This document shows, one piece after another, positions 14,130-20,713 of a stretch of DNA of 30,207 bases. The position numbers and the translations under genes were made by a program. Each line of letters starts with the position of its first letter. Position 1 is the first letter of the stretch. Source of the stretch: a virus; IMG/VR virus record IMGVR_UViG_3300035670_000956, positions 1 to 30,207 of that record; one strand, 5' to 3'. Below the pieces are notes generated by a model. It worked only from the letters and a program-made list of their open reading frames with translations. It was not told the origin of the DNA and ran no database searches.

Positions 14130-14366
14130 ATGAACATCTTCTTAGGGGCCACGACTGACCGGCAGCATGTGCAAGCACTGTTGACGTGTAAACAGGTAGG
14201 CGGACTAGAAGCGCTCTTTCAAAAGTTGTTAGATGAAACAAAGACCTCGCTGGTCAGCGCGGACGACATGGTACGAGTCCACCGTCTGCAGGGGCGAGCT
14301 GAGGTTCTGAAAGATTTTCTGGAGGCGATGAAAGACGCGCCTTCGGTGATGGAGCGACTCAAGTAG
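14130..14366 (+). CDS. Small helical protein before scaffold
   Basis: A 78-aa, mostly helical, soluble protein with no recognised family. The ATG at 14130 has no ribosome site and lies only about nine bases after the -10 box of the upstream promoter. The second half (DDMVRVHRLQGRAEVLKDFL, residues about 45-64) resembles short phage proteins encoded beside scaffold genes. A further dyad copy lies inside the coding sequence. A minor head or scaffold-region protein is the likely context. Confidence 0.65.
   Translation: MNIFLGATTDRQHVQALLTCKQVGGLEALFQKLLDETKTSLVSADDMVRVHRLQGRAEVLKDFLEAMKDAPSVMERLK
14179..14194 (+). promoter_or_regulatory. 16-bp dyad, copy 5 (inside the small gene)
   Basis: TGTTGACGTGTAAACA fits the dyad consensus fully, yet it lies within the coding sequence starting at 14130, only 88 bases after copy 4. 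Two sites this close could allow cooperative binding or looping. No convincing -10 box follows. Confidence 0.55.
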
Positions 14367-14455
14367 TCGCATTTTCGAAGCACACCGTAGATTGTTGGTA
14401 GCACACCGAGAGGGCGCTAGAAGACAAGGCCGGTGCTTTAAGGAGATGTACCCAA

Positions 14456-15388
14456 ATGGCAATACCGAAGCAGGTTGAGCAGGCGATCAAGGATGTCGAG
14501 GAGTTGGAGAAGCAGCTATCAGCCCCGGTGGAAGAACCCACTGAGGAGACAGTAGACGAAGCGCCACCCGCGCAGTTTGAGCCGCAAACCGTTGAAGTAG
14601 AGCCGACCCAAGTGGTCGCGCAAGAGGAACCCAAGGTTGACTGGGAGCAGAAGTACCGGACTATCGCTGGCAAGTACGACGCCGAGGTACCCAGGCTTCA
14701 TGCGCAGTTGAAGGAGTTGAGCGGGCAGGTTCAGTACCTGCAGCAAGCCCTGGAGACGACTAAGCAGCCGAAGGAAGAACCTAAGCGTGAGAGCTTGGTA
14801 ACTGACGCAGACAGGGAAGCGTTTGGCGATGACTTGATTGAAGTGGCCCGCAAGGTCTCCATGGAAGTCGCTAGCCAATACGACGCGAAGCTACAGGCTG
14901 CTTACGCAAAGATTGACGCTCTTGAGCGCAACGTGCAGCAGACTGGTAGTCAGGTGGGTGAAATGACGTTCGAGCAGCAGCTGCACCGCGCAGTGCCTGA
15001 CTTTGACGCCGTGAACACCGACCCTCGCTGGATCGCGTGGTTGGATGAGGTTCTGCCGGATGTGGGTGTGCCGCGCCGTGTATTCGCGGAGAGGGCATAC
15101 AACGAAGGCAACGTGATGGACGTTAAGCGTTTTGTGGACGTGTTCCGCAACGTGGTGACTCCTAAGCAACCCGACAGTCGCAAGGTCGAACTGGAGCGTC
15201 AGACCGCACCGTCGCGCAACAACGCGGCAACCGTCAACCCGCAGCAGGGTAAGACGTACTCGCAGTCCCAGTGGGGCAAGCTGTACGACCAAGTTGCGAT
15301 GATGAATGCCAAGGGCAAGTACGACGAGGCACAAAAACTTGAAGCCGAGCTGAATGCCGCCTACGTGCAGGGACGCATCACTGCGTAA
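14456..15388 (+). CDS. Capsid scaffolding protein
   Basis: A 310-aa acidic, helical protein directly before the major capsid gene, the standard place for a scaffold. Residues 1-60 are rich in Glu, Pro and Gln and probably disordered; about 60-105 and 130-165 are coiled-coil-like (YRTIAGKYDAEVPRLHAQLK, then QVQYLQQALE); the C-terminal 100 residues are basic and helical, as needed to bind the capsid protein. It should guide procapsid assembly and then leave. A strong AAGGAG ribosome site precedes the ATG. The gap upstream (14367-14455) holds only a short direct repeat, AGCACACCG, twice. Confidence 0.85.
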   Translation: MAIPKQVEQAIKDVEELEKQLSAPVEEPTEETVDEAPPAQFEPQTVEVEPTQVVAQEEPKVDWEQKYRTIAGKYDAEVPRLHAQLKELSGQVQYLQQALETTKQPKEEPKRESLVTDADREAFGDDLIEVARKVSMEVASQYDAKLQAAYAKIDALERNVQQTGSQVGEMTFEQQLHRAVPDFDAVNTDPRWIAWLDEVLPDVGVPRRVFAERAYNEGNVMDVKRFVDVFRNVVTPKQPDSRKVELERQTAPSRNNAATVNPQQGKTYSQSQWGKLYDQVAMMNAKGKYDEAQKLEAELNAAYVQGRITA

Positions 15389-15390
15389 CC

Positions 15391-15406
15391 TGTTAACGAG
15401 TAAGCA
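15391..15406 (+). promoter_or_regulatory. 16-bp dyad, copy 6 (before major capsid gene)
   Basis: TGTTAACGAGTAAGCA in the 56-base gap between scaffold and capsid genes. No matching -10 box is seen. The capsid gene has its own strong ribosome site (AAGGAGG, ending about five bases before the ATG). Confidence 0.6.
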
Positions 15407-15444
15407 GATGCTCGAAACCGAACTTTGTTTTTAAGGAGGCCATT

Positions 15445-15537
15445 ATGGCTGCTGTTTACCCGGTGCAAGCACCGTTCAATCCCGCTACGAGCTTCTCTGG
15501 CTCGTTTATCCCTACCCTGTGGTCTAAGAAGCTGCTT
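15445..15537 (+). CDS. Major capsid protein, exon 1
   Basis: The first 31 codons of the major capsid protein, starting at ATG after AAGGAGG. The peptide ends SFIPTLWSKKLL, matching the usual N-terminal FIPxxWSxKL pattern of this capsid family, after which other members continue with xKFY...NTDYEGE. In this frame the reading stops at a TAA (15544-15546), so the gene appears broken without splicing. I place the exon end after CTT (15537) because CTGCUU pairs with GAGCAG at 15549-15554 to form the P1 helix with a U-G pair at the cleavage site, and because exon 2 then continues the protein in frame. Confidence 0.82.
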
Positions 15538-15622
15538 ATGGTTTAAGTGAGCAGGTTAAATCGGTTCTGAATAACGGGGACGCTCTACTGCGGTAGGGAC
15601 AACCCGAGGGAAGCGAAAAGTA

Positions 15623-15652
15623 ACTTAGGAGCAGGCAATGGCCAGGCTAAGT
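15623..15652 (+). promoter_or_regulatory. Hairpin enclosing the endonuclease start (P6 extension)
   Basis: ACTTAG (15623-15628) pairs perfectly with CTAAGT (15647-15652). The stem takes up part of the AGGAG ribosome site (15627-15631), and the ATG (15638-15640) lies in the loop. It follows P4 and lies where the P6 extension of the intron would be. Folding of the intron core could therefore lower endonuclease translation, as known for T4 intron endonucleases. Confidence 0.55.
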
Positions 15653-16549
15653 GAAAAATATGTAGCAGGTTTTCTGGATGCTGACGGTTCCGTAAATGTG
15701 CGGTTCCAGAGCGATTGTAAAACGCCTCAGTTACATGTGACGTTTAGCCAGAAGACAGAACAGGATGAAGTACTCCATCTGATCCAGAGGGACTACGGCG
15801 GAAGCATCAACTACCAGATGGTTGGCGACGGGCAGTATACACGGCTAACTATTGGTGGGGGGCGTAAGGCCAAGATGTTCCTGAACAGGATCAAGAACTT
15901 CTCTGTGTTGAAGCGGCGCTTTATTGAGGTTTGTTTGGACCTCTGCGAGCGAGAGCTGGACAAGAGCGAGATGGAGCGCGTCAAGGCATACTTGAAAGCG
16001 CAGCGTAAGGTCAAGTCGTACCCGATCCCTACGTACCCTTCTCGCAAATGGTTGGCAGGCTACTTCGACGGAGATGGCTGTGTGAGTGCTACTGTACACA
16101 AGCAGTCTAAGCATGGTGGGGCGTCTATACGCTTGCACATTACTGCAGAAGATTGCTATGTCGGTGGGATTGAATTGATCCACAAAGCGTTCGGTGGCAG
16201 CTTGAAACCGATGCGGACAAATGTGCAGCAGTGGTACATAAACGCGCCAGCCAGCAAGATTATGGAGATGTTTGATTACTTCGGTAAGTACACCGTCGTC
16301 AAACGCTCCCAAGTGGAGTTCATCCTGAAGTGCGCCGAGATGGGGCATTTCCGTGACGGAAACAACATCGTGGCAGTTTTGAAGCACTTGAAATCGCACC
16401 CGCACAGACTAAGTGAACCGAAGCCAGACGTGAATGGGCTCCTCGCCACGGTGAAAGATGTTGCATCGTTCAAGTGGGACACCCATCCAGGGAAACGTCG
16501 GCTATGCGATAGTCGGAATTTACAGACGGGTCAACACGTTTGTATCTGA
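15638..16549 (+). CDS. Intron-encoded LAGLIDADG homing endonuclease
   Basis: A 303-aa monomeric homing endonuclease with both characteristic motifs: YVAGFLDADG (residues 8-17, Asp16) and WLAGYFDGDG (138-147, Asp146), each starting one half of the pseudo-symmetric DNA-binding fold, spaced about 130 residues apart as usual. Both catalytic acidic residues are present, so it should be active. It would cut an intronless capsid gene near the exon junction and cause intron transfer by repair. The ATG has an AGGAG site six bases upstream. The frame runs to a TGA four bases before the proposed 3' splice site, so its last 50 codons also encode the P7, P3, P8 and P9 strands of the intron. Confidence 0.92.
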   Translation: MARLSEKYVAGFLDADGSVNVRFQSDCKTPQLHVTFSQKTEQDEVLHLIQRDYGGSINYQMVGDGQYTRLTIGGGRKAKMFLNRIKNFSVLKRRFIEVCLDLCERELDKSEMERVKAYLKAQRKVKSYPIPTYPSRKWLAGYFDGDGCVSATVHKQSKHGGASIRLHITAEDCYVGGIELIHKAFGGSLKPMRTNVQQWYINAPASKIMEMFDYFGKYTVVKRSQVEFILKCAEMGHFRDGNNIVAVLKHLKSHPHRLSEPKPDVNGLLATVKDVASFKWDTHPGKRRLCDSRNLQTGQHVCI

Positions 16550-16553
16550 TTCG

Positions 16554-17486
16554 GCAAAATACTACGTTGACAACCAGCTGGCTGAGATCGTCAACACCGA
16601 CTACGAAGGCGAGATCAAGAATCAGGGCGACACCGTCCGCATTCGCGCGATTCCGAACATCGCTATCAACGATTACACCGTTGGTATGAACCTAGCCTAT
16701 GAAGTGCCGGCTCCGAGTTACCAGGACATGGTCATCGACAAGGGCAAGTACTTCGCCTTCCAGTGTAACGACGTGATCGAAGCTCAGGCCGATATGGACC
16801 TGATGAACATGTACACCGAAGACGCCGCCAAGCAGATGAAAATCTCTACGGCTGACGAGGTGTATTTCAACACCTTCCTGGGTACCGACAAAGGTGGCGC
16901 TGGCGTTGATTACGGCGCGGCTACCGGCAACTTCGGTGCTACCGCTGGTGTGAAGTCGGGTGCCCTGAACCTGGGTACTGCTGACGCCCCCGTCGATACG
17001 GCCACCGCTGCCAACCTGCTCAACCTCATCCTCAAGATGGGCGCTGCGCTGGACGAGCAGAACGTGCCCGAGTCTGGCCGTTGGCTGCTGATGTCTCCGT
17101 TTGACCGTCAGATTCTGATGCAGTCGAACCTGGCCCAGGCGTACTTCACTGGCGACCAGTCGAGCATCGTCCGTACCGGCAAGATCGGTATGATCGACCG
17201 CTTCTCGGTTTACGTCAGCAACATGCTGCCCCGCCGCGCTGCCGACAAGTATTGGGTTTCCGGTATGACCGACCCCACTACCGGTGCCGCCTGGGACACC
17301 ACCGACAACAATGCTCAGCGTATGGTCGTCGCGGGTACCAAGGATGCGATCAGCTTCGCAACCCAGTACACCAAGACCGAGACCCTGCGTAACCCGAGCG
17401 ACTTCGGTGATGTGGTCCGTTCGCTTCAGATTTATGGCCGCAAGGTCATCAAGCCCGAAGCCCTGACCATCGGCATCGTCAAGTAA
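16554..17486 (+). CDS. Major capsid protein, exon 2
   Basis: The remaining 310 codons of the capsid protein, beginning AKYYVDNQLAEIVNTDYEGE. That segment aligns with the KFY...NTDYEGEI element that directly follows WSxKL in related phage capsids, which supports the junction at 16554. Ligated to exon 1 the protein has 341 residues, normal for an HK97-fold capsid protein of this type. Further family-like segments are IRAIPNIAINDYTVG and DKGKYFAFQCNDVIEAQADM. The reading frame is also open upstream to 16458, but those codons are intron (P8-P9) sequence. It self-assembles into the icosahedral head on the scaffold. A terminator hairpin follows at 17493. Confidence 0.88.
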   Translation, partial: AKYYVDNQLAEIVNTDYEGEIKNQGDTVRIRAIPNIAINDYTVGMNLAYEVPAPSYQDMVIDKGKYFAFQCNDVIEAQADMDLMNMYTEDAAKQMKISTADEVYFNTFLGTDKGGAGVDYGAATGNFGATAGVKSGALNLGTADAPVDTATAANLLNLILKMGAALDEQNVPESGRWLLMSPFDRQILMQSNLAQAYFTGDQSSIVRTGKIGMIDRFSVYVSNMLPRRAADKYWVSGMTDPTTGAAWDTTDNNAQRMVVAGTKDAISFATQYTKTETLRNPSDFGDVVRSLQIYGRKVIKPEALTIGIVK

Positions 17487-17492
17487 TCGACA

Positions 17493-17523
17493 GGGGTGGG
17501 TAACACCACCCCGTTCCTCTTTC
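17493..17523 (+). terminator. Terminator after major capsid gene
   Basis: GGGGTGG (17493-17499) pairs with CCACCCC (17506-17512) around a 6-nt loop, followed by a T/C-rich run (GTTCCTCTTTCT). This is a moderately strong intrinsic terminator shape; partial readthrough would lower expression of downstream genes relative to capsid. Confidence 0.7.
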
Positions 17524-17535
17524 TAGGAGATTGAT

Positions 17536-17919
17536 ATGGCTGGAACTCAATTCGCTGTGAACGCCTTCGCTGGCGATTCGTTTGCCAAGACGGGCATGAC
17601 CGCCCTGGCGGGTGGCGCTGCTCCCACCCTGGAGGCTAATACGGCTTCTGGGCGTTTCAACGTCGTGACCGCTTGCGCCACGACCGGTGACTCTCTGATC
17701 CTGCCCGCAGGCATGGGGGCTGGCGACCAGATCACCATCGTGAACACCGTTGCTACCGTTACCGTTGACGTGTACCCGCCCACTGGCGGCACCATCAATG
17801 GTGGCACTGCTACGACCGGTCAGCGCGGCGTTGCTACCGGCACTGGCGCGACCTTCACTTGCATCAGCGAGAATGGTCTGACCTGGGTTGTGGATAACAG
17901 CATCGCTGCCGCTTCCTAA
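17536..17919 (+). CDS. Head decoration-like protein
   Basis: A 127-aa Gly/Ala/Thr-rich, beta-dominated protein immediately after the capsid gene, with a TAGGAGA ribosome site. It sits alone between two terminator hairpins (17493 and 17932), a layout seen for highly expressed capsid accessory genes. The central part (SLILPAGMGAGDQITIVN, then DVYPPTGGTING) looks like a small beta-barrel. A decoration or head-fibre protein is likely by position and composition; I do not recognise the exact family. Confidence 0.7.
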   Translation: MAGTQFAVNAFAGDSFAKTGMTALAGGAAPTLEANTASGRFNVVTACATTGDSLILPAGMGAGDQITIVNTVATVTVDVYPPTGGTINGGTATTGQRGVATGTGATFTCISENGLTWVVDNSIAAAS

Positions 17920-17931
17920 GTAGGTAACAAC

Positions 17932-17973
17932 ACCCCCGACGCCTCTGCCTAGCACGCGCACCACGGGGGTTTT
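17932..17973 (+). terminator. Terminator after decoration-like gene
   Basis: ACCCCCG (17932-17938) pairs with CGGGGGT (17964-17970), followed by TTTC. The 25-nt loop is long but the stem is strong. It fits an intrinsic terminator in the gap before the gene at 17989. Confidence 0.6.
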
Positions 17974-17988
17974 CATACTGGAGCACGC

Positions 17989-18240
17989 ATGACTTTGGAT
18001 GCATTGATGAAGCAGTACCGTGGCGAGTGGGTGGATGGCAAGGCCATCATCCATTACAAGGATGGGTACATCTGGACTATCGCTACCGGCACCCCGGATA
18101 AGTACACGCTGACCCGTGACGGTCAGCGTTATGTGGTCGAGCCGACGCCGGTTCCCACTGTTGCTGTAGAACCTGTCGCGGAAGACAAGCCGAAACGTGG
18201 ACGCCGCGTTGCGACCGTGCTAGACTCTGTTGACGAGTAA
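17989..18240 (+). CDS. Small hypothetical protein before adaptor genes
   Basis: An 83-aa protein. The N-terminal 50 residues are compact and aromatic (YRGEWVDGKAIIHYKDGYIW); the C-terminal part is Pro/Val-rich and then basic (DKPKRGRR). The ATG has a GGAG site eight bases upstream. It ends inside a dyad copy (18228-18243). It is probably a head-completion or minor virion component; no family recognised. Confidence 0.65.
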   Translation: MTLDALMKQYRGEWVDGKAIIHYKDGYIWTIATGTPDKYTLTRDGQRYVVEPTPVPTVAVEPVAEDKPKRGRRVATVLDSVDE

Positions 18241-18243
18241 ACA
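18228..18243 (+). promoter_or_regulatory. 16-bp dyad, copy 7 (before adaptor genes)
   Basis: TGTTGACGAGTAAACA overlaps the last codons of the gene ending at 18240 and ends 11 bases before the ATG at 18255. It contains TTGACG as a possible -35 box, but no -10 box stands at 16-18 bases. Confidence 0.6.
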
Positions 18244-18254
18244 TGTGAGCGCGC

Positions 18255-18887
18255 ATGGGAACGGTTAGTCTGGACATTCTCCTCCCCGATACCTTGGTGC
18301 ATCTGCCAGGATGTTCGGATGATATGGCGCGTAGCGCTTTGCGGGCATCTGCTGTGGACATGTGTGCGCGGACGCTGTGCTGGGTGGAGGACCAAGACGA
18401 GGAGACTGTAGCGGCCACAGATTGGCCGTACCAAGTTACACCTCCAGCTCACGGAACAGTGTTGCAGATTCTGAACGTCACGTTCGATGGTGTGTCCGCC
18501 CACCCAACGATGCTCTCACAGATGAGGTCGCTCACCGATTGGCAGCTCACTACAGGGTCTCCAACGGCGTACATGCTTACGGCGTCTGACACAGTTCGCG
18601 CTTACCCACTACCGTCTGGTGATATAGCTTTTCGCGCGACTGTCGCTTACGCCCCGCGAGCGACGGCTAATGTCATAGAGGACTTCCTGTACACGGTGCA
18701 TGCGGAGACCCTCGTACACGGTGCTCTGCGGCGGCTTATGGCTGTCCCTGGGAAGCCGTGGTCTGCGCCTGAAGGCGTTGCGTACCACACGGGCAAATAC
18801 GAGCAAGGGGTCCATGCGGCGCATGTTAACCAGAAACGTGGCCTGTCTGTTGGGTCGCTGTCAGTGTCTATGAGGCCGATGGCATGA
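18255..18887 (+). CDS. Probable head-tail adaptor protein
   Basis: A 210-aa protein with a helical N-terminus (MARSALRASAVDMCARTLCW) followed by a beta-rich middle and a helical C-terminal part (HAETLVHGALRRLM). From memory, this layout matches small neck proteins that sit under the portal in short-tailed phages. The ATG at 18255 has only a weak ribosome site (GAGCGCGC). It overlaps the next gene by ATGA, which is itself adaptor-like, so the two probably stack in the neck. Confidence 0.65.
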   Translation: MGTVSLDILLPDTLVHLPGCSDDMARSALRASAVDMCARTLCWVEDQDEETVAATDWPYQVTPPAHGTVLQILNVTFDGVSAHPTMLSQMRSLTDWQLTTGSPTAYMLTASDTVRAYPLPSGDIAFRATVAYAPRATANVIEDFLYTVHAETLVHGALRRLMAVPGKPWSAPEGVAYHTGKYEQGVHAAHVNQKRGLSVGSLSVSMRPMA

Positions 18888-19501
18888 GCACCACTGTTCT
18901 CGCTGTTGCAACACGCGTACGCACGCTGATACAGGACGCGGATAAGGTACGCTGGACCGACGCAGAGCTTTTTGACTGGGTTAACGATGCACAGTTCGAG
19001 GTCGTTCGCCTTGTACCTACGGCGTACACAAAACGGGTAGTCAAGTCACTTGCGGCTGGCACGAGGCAGTCGTTGCCGAGCCTTGGAGTAGTGGATGGGC
19101 ACGCGGTGCTTGACGTACCGTGCAATGTGTCCAGCGCGGGTGACTACGGTAAGGCTGTAAGGGCTGTGGACAGGGTTACGATGGACGCTAATCGTCCTGG
19201 ATGGCACGGGGATACCGCAGCTGAGATCGCCCACTGGGTGCAGGACGCAGCCTCGCCGAAAGACTTCTACGTTCACCCCGCCCTGAAGACACTCGGTGGC
19301 AAGGTGGAACTGATCTACGCAGCAGTACCCCCGCTGGTTAATAGCCTTACGTCAACCCTAGCGTTGGATGACATCTACGCCGTGGCGGTGGGTTACTACG
19401 TCGCTTTTCGGGCGTACAGCAAAAACATCGAAGCAGCGGCTAACCAAGCAGCAGCGACGAGCTATTACACCCTGTTTACGAATTCGCTAAAAGGAGCCTG
19501 A
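18884..19501 (+). CDS. Head-tail adaptor protein, DUF6682-like
   Basis: A 205-aa protein. Its N-terminal segment (VRTLIQDADKVRWTDAELFD, then WVNDAQFEVVRLVP, residues about 12-46) matches, from memory, phage adaptor proteins of the DUF6682 type, known to lie between portal and tail. The C-terminal 70 residues are two helices with an AAANQAAATSYY motif. It overlaps the preceding gene by ATGA and ends one base before the next ATG. Confidence 0.78.
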   Translation: MSTTVLAVATRVRTLIQDADKVRWTDAELFDWVNDAQFEVVRLVPTAYTKRVVKSLAAGTRQSLPSLGVVDGHAVLDVPCNVSSAGDYGKAVRAVDRVTMDANRPGWHGDTAAEIAHWVQDAASPKDFYVHPALKTLGGKVELIYAAVPPLVNSLTSTLALDDIYAVAVGYYVAFRAYSKNIEAAANQAAATSYYTLFTNSLKGA

Positions 19502-19502
19502 C

Positions 19503-19895
19503 ATGGCCGGATTTTCCACCCACCTCGCGCACGCGCTGATCAACCATGTGTTCCGGGGCTCGCCGTACTCTGCCCCCGCTGGCGTGTATCTGGCCTTGTT
19601 CGTCGCTGACCCTACGGATGACAACGTCACTGCCAACGAAGTCACTGGCGGGTGGTACGCACGGCAGCAGATCACGTCGTTCACGGCGCCCTCAGCCGGC
19701 CTGACGAGCAACTCCAACACGTTGACGTTCCCTGCGGTAACGGGCTCCGCTGTGACGATCACCCACTGGGGCATCTACGACGCGGCGACCACTGGCAACC
19801 TGCTGGCCTCTGGCGCACTGAGCGCGGCCACTGTGCTCAACGTCAACGACGTGTATGTGATCTCTGCTGGTGACCTAGACCTGACTTGGGCGTAA
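19503..19895 (+). CDS. Conserved beta-rich virion protein
   Basis: A 130-aa protein whose N-terminus (HALINHVFRGSPYSAPAGVY, then LALFVADP) has the pattern, from memory, of a widespread phage structural family with a short helix, a turn and a jelly-roll-like body, often annotated as tail fibre or head decoration. It has GGWYARQQI and ITHWGIYD, other typical elements. It opens the second fibre block. A good AAAGGAG ribosome site precedes the ATG. Confidence 0.75.
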   Translation: MAGFSTHLAHALINHVFRGSPYSAPAGVYLALFVADPTDDNVTANEVTGGWYARQQITSFTAPSAGLTSNSNTLTFPAVTGSAVTITHWGIYDAATTGNLLASGALSAATVLNVNDVYVISAGDLDLTWA

Positions 19896-19898
19896 CCC

Positions 19899-20423
19899 AT
19901 GAACCGGTCGGCGTTAAATAGCGTTGTTCTCGGGGTGGGGACGCAGTCCCCTAACCGGATGGGCTTCATTGACGCGCTGTTCACGCTGACCGGCTCCCTC
20001 GTCGGGACGATTACCCACTACGCGACGATAAGTCAGTCGCTGACGCTACAAGGCGCGATAACTAGCAGCCAGAAGATGCACCGGGCGATTGAAGGCGTGT
20101 TGTCCTTCGTTGGGTCGCTGACGGGTACTCGTCTTCAGAAAGTCTTCGGCGCAGGTTCTGCATATCTATCACTCGACACGACGTGCCTTGGGTACAACCA
20201 GCGCCACGGGGCTGCGGATGCACAACTAGCGCTCTCAGGGGCGGTCACGTCTACGGTGAACCACCTCGTGTACGGCTCGCTGGCTATGTCGATGACACTG
20301 GATGCCACGCTGAACGGTCAGGACGTTACGACCACACTGGCCCCGGTAGAGCGCACGGCAAATATTGCCGAGTCGGTTCGCGTCGTGGACATCACGGCAA
20401 CACAGAACACCGCAGGAGTATGA
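19899..20423 (+). CDS. Hypothetical structural-type protein
   Basis: A 174-aa protein beginning MNRSALNSVVLGVGTQSPN. It shows three loosely repeated units of LSLxGSLxGT-type beta segments (near residues 25-45, 63-77 and 110-135), so it may be a short fibre-like or collar protein. No membrane segment. It starts four bases after the preceding stop and is followed by the adaptor-like gene at 20425 with one base between. Confidence 0.65.
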   Translation: MNRSALNSVVLGVGTQSPNRMGFIDALFTLTGSLVGTITHYATISQSLTLQGAITSSQKMHRAIEGVLSFVGSLTGTRLQKVFGAGSAYLSLDTTCLGYNQRHGAADAQLALSGAVTSTVNHLVYGSLAMSMTLDATLNGQDVTTTLAPVERTANIAESVRVVDITATQNTAGV

Positions 20424-20424
20424 C

Positions 20425-20712
20425 ATGGCGCTTGTAGGGACTTTCATCCAGCAGCCGAGTGACGAGCTTGACTACGACATCAACTACACGGACTGGCTAT
20501 CGGATAGCGACACTGTGCTGTCAGCCACGGCTACGGTCACCCCCGCTGGACTAACTGTCGCTGCGCCTCTGCCTGTTGACACCAATCGCCGGCTCAAACT
20601 GTGGGTATCCGGTGGCACTGCCGGGGTGACGTACAAGGTCGAGGTGACGATGACCACAGCGCTTAACAGGGTTAAGCAGGACGAGGTCCGCTTCAAGATC
20701 AAGGAATACTGA
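20425..20712 (+). CDS. Fibre-tail adaptor-like protein
   Basis: A 95-aa protein. The ATG at 20425 is preceded by AGGAG nine bases upstream; the open frame continues upstream but there only overlaps the previous gene. The sequence FIQQPSDELDYDINYTDWL (residues 6-24) is, from memory, characteristic of a small family described as phage fibre-tail adaptors. The rest is an Ig-like beta domain. It would connect the fibres encoded next to the tail. Confidence 0.72.
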   Translation: MALVGTFIQQPSDELDYDINYTDWLSDSDTVLSATATVTPAGLTVAAPLPVDTNRRLKLWVSGGTAGVTYKVEVTMTTALNRVKQDEVRFKIKEY

Positions 20713-20713
20713 T

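Larger units (their letters stand above)
15538..16553 (+). ncRNA. Group I intron in the major capsid gene
   Basis: About 1016 nt. Pairings visible by eye: P1 (CUGCUU with GAGCAG, U-G at the splice site); P3 UCGGUUC (15561-15567) with GAACCGA (16415-16421), 7 of 7; P4 CGGG (15575-15578) with CCCG (15603-15606); P5 CUCUAC (15583-15588) with GUAGGG (15593-15598); P7 GACUA (16407-16411) with UAGUC (16510-16514); P8 AGCC-GACG (16422-16430, one bulged A) with CGUCGGCU (16496-16503); P9 UACAGACG (16521-16528) with CGUUUGUA (16537-16544). The sequence AACGGGGA around P4 and CACAGACUAAGUG around P7 resemble the conserved Q and R elements of T4-like introns. The last intron base is taken as G16553. It self-splices and is mobile through its encoded endonuclease. 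P10 is weak and the exact junction should be confirmed. Confidence 0.88.

Noticed and set aside
15535-15540. Alternative 5' splice site after CTTAT (15539)
   Set aside because: The extended P1 pairing would allow a U-G there too, but it leaves no in-frame junction with a G-ended intron that matches the capsid family spacing. CTT joined to GCA restores the WSKKLL-AKYY spacing.
16458-16553. Upstream ATG extending the capsid frame to 16458
   Set aside because: These codons encode the P8, P7 and P9 strands of the intron, there is no ribosome site, and the capsid N-terminus is found in exon 1.
20661-20677. Perfect dyad GCTTAAC-AGG-GTTAAGC
   Set aside because: It looks like a relative of the 16-bp dyad, but the arm sequence and spacing differ and it lies inside a gene with no promoter-like context; not counted as a copy.
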